Positions 6,448 to 12,527 of a DNA stretch of 38,850 nucleotides are shown one piece after another. The notes under the pieces were generated by a model. It saw only the letters and a program-made list of their open reading frames with translations. It ran no database searches and was not told the DNA's origin. A program made the translations under genes and the position numbers. This stretch comes from Nitrospirota bacterium (lineage in GTDB: Bacteria; Nitrospirota; Thermodesulfovibrionia; JACRGW01; JBFLZU01): positions 1 to 38,850 of the forward strand of contig JBFLZU010000121.1 of the NCBI GenBank assembly GCA_040756155.1, written 5' to 3'. Every line of letters begins with the position of its first letter. Position 1 is the first letter of the stretch.

Positions 6448-7680
6448 ATGGAAGTGCATGGTGAATTATGGACTTTAAAAGAATTTTTTGTCTATCCAAA
6501 CGAGTATATCTACTGGAGTATACAGATAGTTATGTATCCCTTTATGACTGGACTTGTGGCTGGTGCCTTTGTCCTCTCTTCCCTTTATCATGTCTTTGGA
6601 AGAAAAGAGCTAAAAGATATGGCCAAGTTTTCCCTGACCTTTTCTTACGCCCTTCTCTTAGCAGCACCAATGCCACTGCTTTTTCATATCCAGAAGCCAT
6701 TGAGGGGATTTAATGTATTTTTTACACCTCATTTTACATCGGCAATTGCAGCATTTGGAGTTGTATTTTTTGCATATGCTGCCATAGTTGCCTCTGAGAT
6801 ATGGTTTGTTAATAGAAAGTTTTTCATAGAATCCGCCATTAATCTTAAGAACGCCTCTGGGCTCGGAAACAGGCTGAAAGGACTTGTATACAGGGCATGG
6901 ACCCTCGGATCCTATGATATCAGCGAAGAGGCGTTAAAGAAGGATGAACGGGCAGCAAAGATTCTTGCGGGTGTAGGTATCCCAACTGCATGTTTTCTTC
7001 ATGGTTACGCCGGTTTTATCTTTGGCTCTGTGAAGGCTAATGCTCTCTGGATGACACCTCTTATGCCTGTTATATTTATAATGTCTGCAATAGTTTCAGG
7101 TATCGCCCTCTGCATGCTCACTTATATAATCATAATGGAGGCTAAAAAAGTGAGGATTTTAAGGAAAAGAAAACCATGGATGATATCTGTAGAGGAGATT
7201 CGAAGTGTTGAAATAGATATCGTAAAGTCGACCACAAAATATCTTATATTCTTTATGATCATGGCTATATCCCTTGAGCTCTTAGACCTTGTTTTTCGTG
7301 GATATACAGCGCTCAAGCACTGGGATATCTTACGTACTGTTATTTATGAAAGGGATTTCATCAACATCTTTGTTATCCAATATGGGATAGGAACTTTACT
7401 TCCTTTGATAATATTTCTTATTCCTGGATTGACTATAAAAAGGGCAATGGTAGGATTATTCCTGGTGCTTGTTGGAGTTTTTATGATGAGATGGAATGTG
7501 GTTATAGGTGGCCAGGCATTCTCATTGACATTATCTGGTTATATGGATTATATCATGCCCATAATTCCAAGAAACTTAGAAACCCTTAAGGAAGGTCTGG
7601 TCGGTGCACTCACCATAATGGCTCTGCCTTATATCTTTCTCTGGATGCTTAACAAGTTTATCCCTGTGATAGATAAGTAA
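6448..7680 (+). CDS. nrfD: NrfD/PsrC-type integral membrane quinone-interacting subunit
   Basis: Polytopic membrane protein of 410 residues with about nine to ten hydrophobic helices, matching NrfD/PsrC/HybB proteins that bind quinone or quinol and, in some complexes, translocate protons. Helical pair at about 22-45 and 63-80, a long cytoplasmic basic loop around 230-260 (EAKKVRILRKRK), and further helices to the C-terminus are visible. Start ATG at 6448 lies 4 nt after the FeS stop. It completes the cytochrome-FeS-NrfD operon and presumably anchors the FeS subunit. Assignment to the family is secure; the reaction partner is inferred. Confidence 0.9.
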   Translation: MEVHGELWTLKEFFVYPNEYIYWSIQIVMYPFMTGLVAGAFVLSSLYHVFGRKELKDMAKFSLTFSYALLLAAPMPLLFHIQKPLRGFNVFFTPHFTSAIAAFGVVFFAYAAIVASEIWFVNRKFFIESAINLKNASGLGNRLKGLVYRAWTLGSYDISEEALKKDERAAKILAGVGIPTACFLHGYAGFIFGSVKANALWMTPLMPVIFIMSAIVSGIALCMLTYIIIMEAKKVRILRKRKPWMISVEEIRSVEIDIVKSTTKYLIFFMIMAISLELLDLVFRGYTALKHWDILRTVIYERDFINIFVIQYGIGTLLPLIIFLIPGLTIKRAMVGLFLVLVGVFMMRWNVVIGGQAFSLTLSGYMDYIMPIIPRNLETLKEGLVGALTIMALPYIFLWMLNKFIPVIDK

Positions 7681-7689
7681 TCGAAATCA

Positions 7690-7718
7690 TTGACCTGGCA
7701 TCGGTTTTCCTGTAGAAT
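7690..7718 (+). promoter_or_regulatory. Promoter of the sensor operon, start predicted at the ATG
   Basis: TTGACC (7690-7695), exactly 17 nt, TAGAAT (7713-7718), five of six matches in each box. The expected +1 is base 7725 and the ATG is at 7726, so the message would be leaderless. No Shine-Dalgarno is visible before the ATG. The promoter separates the regulatory genes from the NrfD operon. Confidence 0.6.
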
Positions 7719-7725
7719 TTTTACT

Positions 7726-8637
7726 ATGGGATTAAAGTTAAAGGCTTGCTTCCTATTTTTTCTAATCTTTATATATGCATGTGCAGACAAAGAAGTCCCC
7801 AAAAAGGTAAGTCTTAAAAAGACAACATCCCAAACACTACAGATACCATCGGATGTAGGCTCTTTAAGATTTGGTTTTGACCTCAGGCTTGGCCCAAAAG
7901 AAGATATGCGAATATATATCCCATTTCTCCGCTATCTTGAAATGAACACGAGCAATAAATTCAAAATAAAATTCGCTGAAAAATATGAGACCACTATTGA
8001 TTTACTTGGAAAAGGTGTTATCCACTTTGCAGCTATTGGTCCGATGAGCTATATACAGGCAAGGGATAGATATGGTGTAATTCCCCTGGTAAGGGGGCTT
8101 AATTCTGAGGGAAAGGCTGAATACAGGGCAGCCATCATCGTAAAGTCTGGAAGCGATATAAAAGGTATAAGAGACATAAAGGAAAGAAGCTTTGCCTTTG
8201 GTTCAAGATATTCCACCCAAGGGCATCTTATACCAAGAAAGATGCTTGAAGACAGGGGCATTACCATGGATGACCTGAGCTATTATTCCTTTACTGGTTC
8301 TCATGCAGAAGTAGCAAGGGTGGTGATAAATGGCGAATACGATGCAGGAGGGCTGCAGGATACCCTCGCCAAAAGACTTGAAAAAGATGGAAAGGTAAAG
8401 ATAATCAGTCTTTCAAAACCTTATCCGAGTAGCCTCATCTGTGCAAATAAGGATGTGCATCCACCCATCTTGAAGGCAGTAAGACAAGTTCTCCTGCAAC
8501 TCGAACCCTCTGGTAAACACAGGGAAATCCTTATAGACTGGGATAAGACAGAGATGCCGATGGGCTTTGTAGAAGCAAAGGACTCAGATTATGAAGGACT
8601 CAGGAGGCTGGCTTATAAATATGGACTTATAAGATGA
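7726..8637 (+). CDS. PhnD-like periplasmic substrate-binding lipoprotein (sensor input)
   Basis: A 303-residue binding protein of the phosphate/phosphonate (PhnD, TIGR01098-like) superfamily. The N-terminus is a lipoprotein signal with IYAC as lipobox (Cys19). Family features include FGFDLRLGPKEDMRIYIPFLRYLE near the start, HFAAIGPMSYIQA in the first lobe and GSRYSTQGHLIPRKML and GEYDAGGLQDTL in the second. The ATG at 7726 gives a sensible signal peptide; the frame extends upstream to a TTG inside the -35 box. Its stop overlaps the kinase start (ATGA), so the two are coupled. PhnD-like proteins encoded next to a kinase and a sigma54 regulator act as oxyanion sensors in arsenite (AioX/ArxX) systems, and the tetrathionate kinase TtrS carries a fused version. 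Ligand here is unknown. Confidence 0.85.
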   Translation: MGLKLKACFLFFLIFIYACADKEVPKKVSLKKTTSQTLQIPSDVGSLRFGFDLRLGPKEDMRIYIPFLRYLEMNTSNKFKIKFAEKYETTIDLLGKGVIHFAAIGPMSYIQARDRYGVIPLVRGLNSEGKAEYRAAIIVKSGSDIKGIRDIKERSFAFGSRYSTQGHLIPRKMLEDRGITMDDLSYYSFTGSHAEVARVVINGEYDAGGLQDTLAKRLEKDGKVKIISLSKPYPSSLICANKDVHPPILKAVRQVLLQLEPSGKHREILIDWDKTEMPMGFVEAKDSDYEGLRRLAYKYGLIR

Positions 8638-10022
8638 AGATACGTTCAAAGATTATCATTATAACAACTTCAATTGTAATCGCCCTCGGCATGATTATTT
8701 CACTTCTTGTAAGGGAAATGATCGGAAAAGCTCTGCGGGAAGAATTACAGAAAAGGGGAGTTACTATTGTAAGAGACCTTGCTGACAGAATTGCTAACGC
8801 TACCATTACAGAGGATATCTTTTTAATAGAAGAGGCAATAAAGGATGTCCTTGATAGAGAGAAAGATATAGAGTATATCTTTATATTAAGGTATGATGGA
8901 AGCCCCATCGCACATACCTTTAAAAGTGGTCTGCCTGAAGGGATTGAAACATGGAACCCAACTGATGGCAAGCGATTCTCTGTACAGCTCCTTGATACAG
9001 AACGGGGCTATATAAGGGATATAGCATACAGGGTTCTACCTGATTTCGGGGCAGAGGTTCATGTTGGTATAAATGAAGAAAGTATCCAGAAATCCTTAGA
9101 AAATACCTTGAAGCTTGCATGCCTTTTAACCTTTCTCTTTACAGGATTTGGCGCAGCCGTTGCAGTCCTCTTCAGTCAGTTTATTACAAGTCCGATGAAA
9201 AGATTTATGGAGTTTACAAAAAGGCTCGGAGAAGGAGATTTCGACCAGAGGATTACCATTCGAAGCAGAGATGAGATAAGGGAGCTTGCTGAGAGATTTA
9301 ATGAACTCTCTATGAGGCTAAAAAAGGCAAGAGACGAAATGGAGTCTGCACATAGAAAGATGCTTCAGACAGAGAAACTTGCTGCTTTAGGACAACTTTC
9401 AGCAGGCATTGCTCATGAATTAAAAAACCCGCTAACCTCTATCAAGATGCTCTTTCAATCTTTTATCAAAAACCCTGAGCCTTCACAAAGGGATATAGAG
9501 GTTATTACAGAGGAAATAAACAGAATGGATGATATAATCACAAGGGTTCTCGGTTTTTCAAGGACTGAAAGCCTCGACCTCGAAAAAACAAGTATAGTAG
9601 ACATATTAAGACGTGTTATAATCCTTACACGATACAGAACCAGAGAACAGAGAATAGACCTATCTGAAGGGCTCGACACTAACATTCCACTGATTAATGT
9701 TGATAAGGCTCAATTAGAGCAAGTGTTTTTCAATTTAATACTTAATGCAATTCAGGCAATGCCTCAAGGTGGAAAACTCAGGGTCTCTGCAACTCTTGAC
9801 GGTAACGGAGATTTAAGAGTTGCAATAGCCGATACAGGCAACGGGATACCACTTCAGATACAGGATAAGGTCTTTGATCCCTTCTTTACCACAAAGGAGG
9901 ATGGCACAGGTCTTGGACTCTCGGTTGCTTATGCCATAGTCAAAGCACACGGGGGAAACATCTGGTTTGAAAGCCTTCAAGGCAATGGTACAACTTTTTT
10001 TGTCACACTTCCAGTTGATTAG
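8634..10022 (+). CDS. Membrane sensor histidine kinase (HAMP, HisKA, HATPase)
   Basis: A 462-residue kinase. Transmembrane helices at about 7-26 and 160-181 bracket a periplasmic sensing domain of about 130 residues. A HAMP linker follows (about 182-235), then a short coiled coil, the dimerisation/phosphoacceptor helix with GIAHELKNPLTS (His261), and an ATPase domain with the N box NLILNAIQAM, G1 DTGNGIP, F box DPFFTTK and G2 GTGLGLS. It overlaps the binding-protein gene by 4 nt and precedes the response regulator by 56 nt, so the three form a binding protein-kinase-regulator unit like AioXSR/ArxXSR. The kinase most likely reads the loaded or unloaded state of the lipoprotein. Confidence 0.93.
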   Translation: MKIRSKIIIITTSIVIALGMIISLLVREMIGKALREELQKRGVTIVRDLADRIANATITEDIFLIEEAIKDVLDREKDIEYIFILRYDGSPIAHTFKSGLPEGIETWNPTDGKRFSVQLLDTERGYIRDIAYRVLPDFGAEVHVGINEESIQKSLENTLKLACLLTFLFTGFGAAVAVLFSQFITSPMKRFMEFTKRLGEGDFDQRITIRSRDEIRELAERFNELSMRLKKARDEMESAHRKMLQTEKLAALGQLSAGIAHELKNPLTSIKMLFQSFIKNPEPSQRDIEVITEEINRMDDIITRVLGFSRTESLDLEKTSIVDILRRVIILTRYRTREQRIDLSEGLDTNIPLINVDKAQLEQVFFNLILNAIQAMPQGGKLRVSATLDGNGDLRVAIADTGNGIPLQIQDKVFDPFFTTKEDGTGLGLSVAYAIVKAHGGNIWFESLQGNGTTFFVTLPVD

Positions 10023-10036
10023 GTAAAAGGTGAAGG

Positions 10037-10068
10037 GATACCCCAAAAAATCACAAGATTTTTGGGGG
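10037..10068. repeat. CCCCAAAAA-type palindrome, copy A, with flanking direct repeats
   Basis: Left arm CCCCAAAAAATC (10041-10052), 4-nt loop, right arm GATTTTTGGGGG (10057-10068). The left 17 bases GGATACCCCAAAAAATC (10036-10052) are identical to copy B at 18117-18133. The element is bracketed by the 8-bp direct repeat AAAGGTGA (10026-10033 and 10069-10076), which could be a target-site duplication. It lies between the kinase and the regulator genes. Confidence 0.75.
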
Positions 10069-10078
10069 AAAGGTGATT

Positions 10079-11473
10079 ATGGCAACTATTCTTGTAGTTG
10101 ACGACCAGAAGAGTGTTCTCTACTCCTTCCAAAGGGTCTTTGGAGAAGAGGGTTACAGGGTTATTACAGCCCAGTCCGCTGAAGAGGCTATAGAAACTGT
10201 TAAAAAATCGCCACCCGACCTTGTCATTATGGATATAAAGATGCCAGGGATGGATGGACTTGAGGCATTGGAGATAATGAAGGGGTTTTATCCAAAACTT
10301 ATGGTCATAATCATGACAGCCTACAGCACAACAGAGAAGGCTATTAATGCCATAAAACTCGGTGCATACGACTATATTGTAAAGCCTTTTGACAATAAAC
10401 ACTTAAGGGAAGTAGTTGAGCGAGCAATAGAGGCAAAAAGGATAATGTCAGAGGTAGTAACCTTTGAGGGTGAAGAACAGGAGACAGAAGAAAGAATTGT
10501 TGGTAGTAGCTCCGGGATGATCGAGATTTACAAAAAGATAGGGAAGATCGCCCCAACAGAGGCGACTGTCCTTATAAGGGGCGAAAGCGGTTCAGGCAAA
10601 GAACTTATTGCAAGGGCGATTTATCACCACAGTTTCAGGGCTGACAGATCTTTTATGACTGTAAACTGTGCTGCTATACCAGAAGGACTTCTTGAGTCAG
10701 AACTTTTTGGCTACGAGAGGGGTGCCTTTACAGGAGCAGATGTCAGGAGGATTGGCAAATTTGAGCAATGTAGCGGTGGAACTATCTTTCTTGATGAGAT
10801 AGGAGATATGTCTCTACCTTTGCAGTCAAAGGTTCTGAGGGTTCTTCAGGATGGGACCTTTCAACGACTTGGAGGCAATGAGATTATAAAGACCGATGTG
10901 AGGGTTATTGCAGCTACAAACAGAAATCTTGAAGAAATGGTGAAAAATGGCTCTTTCAGGGAGGACCTTTACTACAGGTTGAATGTGGTCAGTATCAGCA
11001 TACCTCCACTGAGGGAGAGAAAAGAGGATATTAAGGAACTTGTCCAGTATTTTGTCAGAAGGTTCAATAAAGAGTTAAAAAGAAATGTAAAGGGAATCGC
11101 CTCTGAGATATTAAAGAGGCTTGAAGAATACAACTGGCCTGGAAATGTGCGGGAGTTAAGAAATATTATTCAAAGGGCAATGGTCTTCTGTCAGAAGGAT
11201 TATCTCTCCTTTGAGTGTATAGAGTGCAGTGACCTTTTTGAGAAGCCTGCCTCAGTATCATCCCGCAGGGATATAGAAGAATCCTTCCTCAACATCATTG
11301 ATGCATACCTGAGAAATGGTGGCAGTGTTTTTCAAGAGGCAATCTCAACCTTTGAAAGACTTTTAGTCAAAAGGGCACTTGAACTTACAAATGGAAATCA
11401 GGTTCATGCTGCAAGACTCCTCGATATTGCAAGAAATACCCTGAGAAGCAAGATCGAAAATTCCAAAGAATAA
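10079..11473 (+). CDS. Sigma54-dependent NtrC-type response regulator
   Basis: A 464-residue transcription activator. Receiver domain 1-120 with acidic pocket Asp8/Asp9 and phospho-acceptor Asp52 (MDIKMPGMDG). AAA+ domain from about 137 with VGSSSGM, Walker A GESGSGKE, the sigma54-contacting loop GAFTGA, Walker B GTIFLDEIGD and the arginine-finger region. The C-terminus is a Fis-type helix-turn-helix (ELTNGNQVHAARLLDIARNTL). I start at ATG 10079 (MATILVVDDQ), with AAAGGTG about 4 nt upstream; a GTG at 10073 in frame is less likely. The Shine-Dalgarno is the right-hand copy of the repeat that flanks palindrome A. A sigma54 promoter lies only 4 nt after its stop codon, in front of the molybdoenzyme operon. 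Confidence 0.95.
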   Translation: MATILVVDDQKSVLYSFQRVFGEEGYRVITAQSAEEAIETVKKSPPDLVIMDIKMPGMDGLEALEIMKGFYPKLMVIIMTAYSTTEKAINAIKLGAYDYIVKPFDNKHLREVVERAIEAKRIMSEVVTFEGEEQETEERIVGSSSGMIEIYKKIGKIAPTEATVLIRGESGSGKELIARAIYHHSFRADRSFMTVNCAAIPEGLLESELFGYERGAFTGADVRRIGKFEQCSGGTIFLDEIGDMSLPLQSKVLRVLQDGTFQRLGGNEIIKTDVRVIAATNRNLEEMVKNGSFREDLYYRLNVVSISIPPLRERKEDIKELVQYFVRRFNKELKRNVKGIASEILKRLEEYNWPGNVRELRNIIQRAMVFCQKDYLSFECIECSDLFEKPASVSSRRDIEESFLNIIDAYLRNGGSVFQEAISTFERLLVKRALELTNGNQVHAARLLDIARNTLRSKIENSKE

Positions 11474-11476
11474 TCC

Positions 11477-11493
11477 TGGCATTAACCTTGCTT
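11477..11493 (+). promoter_or_regulatory. Sigma54 (-24/-12) promoter of the molybdoenzyme operon
   Basis: TGGCAT-N5-TTGCTT, with GG at 11478-11479 and GC at 11490-11491, exactly the spacing of a -24/-12 element. It reads towards the ferredoxin-molybdoenzyme-chaperone genes and sits next to the gene for an NtrC-type activator. The predicted start is near 11505, giving a leader of about 345 nt that carries several repeats. Upstream activator sites would have to lie inside the end of the regulator gene. Confidence 0.65.
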
Positions 11494-11524
11494 AATCCTT
11501 CCTTTGTGAACTGAAGACTTCTAT

Positions 11525-11690
11525 TGAGATTGTGGAGCCTGTTCCGACCCCGTATTAAATACGGGGGAGGAATCTCCGAGTTTGCTTTACTCCTTACAAT
11601 GACAGAAAAATGGTGTCATTGCTTGATTTGTCATTGCGAGTCCCGATATTCATCGGGATAAACTCCGGTGAAGCAATCTCGTATTTTGGA
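11525..11690. repeat. Dispersed GAGATTG/GTCATTGCGAG repeats in the sigma54 leader
   Basis: Bases 11525-11547 are a near copy of 1480-1502. They are followed by the palindrome CCCCGTATT-A-AATACGGGG (11548-11566), CTTACAATGACAG, and a second unit GTCATTGCGAG containing the hairpin TCCCGAT-ATTC-ATCGGGA (11641-11658), ending AGCAATCTC. This fills most of the 11474-11850 gap. In the predicted leader RNA these would fold into strong hairpins. Confidence 0.6.
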
Positions 11691-11733
11691 CAACAATAAG
11701 GTAGTAATAGCCGTGCAGAAAATGAGCAATGAG

Positions 11734-11763
11734 TTCAAAGATTATACATTCAAAGATTATACA
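11734..11763. repeat. Perfect 15-bp tandem duplication
   Basis: TTCAAAGATTATACA occurs twice without a gap. Same unit length and copy number as the unrelated duplication at 1271-1300. Confidence 0.7.
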
Positions 11764-11783
11764 GGAGAAAGGGGGTGAAATAA

Positions 11784-11818
11784 GTTTAGAGTTAAGAGTT
11801 CAGAGTTAAGAGTTTAGG
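11784..11818. repeat. Heptamer tandem array, five units (GTTNAGA)
   Basis: Five consecutive 7-bp units: GTTTAGA, GTTAAGA, GTTCAGA, GTTAAGA, GTTTAGG. It lies 33 nt before the ferredoxin gene start. Rotated, the units read AGTTAAG, fitting the AGTNARR theme shared with the other arrays in the window. Confidence 0.7.
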
Positions 11819-11850
11819 GATGGTTTGATTTTTTATGAAAGGAGGAGAGG

Positions 11851-12516
11851 ATGGCTAAGAAATATGCTTTACTGGTAGATTTAAGGAAGTGCGTTGGATG
11901 TGCCTCCTGCCAGGTGAGCTGCAAGATGGAAAATAGCGGGCCAATTGGCAGTTTCAGGTCTAAGGTGGATATTGCAGATGTAGGAAGATATCCAAAGGCA
12001 AAGAGGCATTTCTTCCCGAAGTTATGCAATAACTGTGAGGAGCCACCATGCATCCTCCCGTGTCCTGTAAAAGGCGCAACATACAAAAGGGGAGACGGCA
12101 TAGTCATGGTAAACAGAGACCTCTGCATAGGCTGTGGAAGGTGTGTGGAAGCCTGTCCCTATGGTGCAAGGTATCTACATCCACACATACCTGTTAAGAA
12201 TGATCCGAAACCTTATGCAAAGGATGTCCCTGAAGTAAAGGACAAAAAGGCTAAGGATCTCAGGGTTGCTGACAAGTGCGATTATTGCAGCCATAGACTT
12301 GCAGCAGGAATCGAAGAACCTGCCTGTGTGCGTAACTGTATGGGAAGGGCAAGGGTCTTCGGGGACATGAATGACCCTAAGAGCAAGATTGCAAAACTTA
12401 AGGCGGCTGTGAAGACTATGGACTGGCATCCAGAGTATGGTACGAAACCCAAGACACCGTATATCGTAGTTGATAAAGCCGTGTTTAAGACAGCCGATGG
12501 TAAACTCAATAGATAG
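11851..12516 (+). CDS. 4x[4Fe-4S] ferredoxin subunit of a molybdoenzyme (beta subunit)
   Basis: A 221-residue electron-transfer subunit without its own signal peptide; it would be exported by hitch-hiking on the Tat signal of the catalytic partner. Cysteine groups: CVGCASCQVSC (14-24), CNNCEEPPCILPCP (59-72), CIGCGRCVEACP, and CDYC...CVRNC, enough for four [4Fe-4S] clusters. A strong Shine-Dalgarno AGGAGGAG precedes ATG 11851. It is the first gene of the operon placed under the sigma54 promoter and is followed 11 nt later by the catalytic subunit. Close relatives in general design are the PsrB, TtrB and ArrB subunits. The operon has no NrfD of its own, so the upstream NrfD complex is the likely electron partner. 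Confidence 0.92.
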   Translation: MAKKYALLVDLRKCVGCASCQVSCKMENSGPIGSFRSKVDIADVGRYPKAKRHFFPKLCNNCEEPPCILPCPVKGATYKRGDGIVMVNRDLCIGCGRCVEACPYGARYLHPHIPVKNDPKPYAKDVPEVKDKKAKDLRVADKCDYCSHRLAAGIEEPACVRNCMGRARVFGDMNDPKSKIAKLKAAVKTMDWHPEYGTKPKTPYIVVDKAVFKTADGKLNR

Positions 12517-12527
12517 GAGGTGATAGT

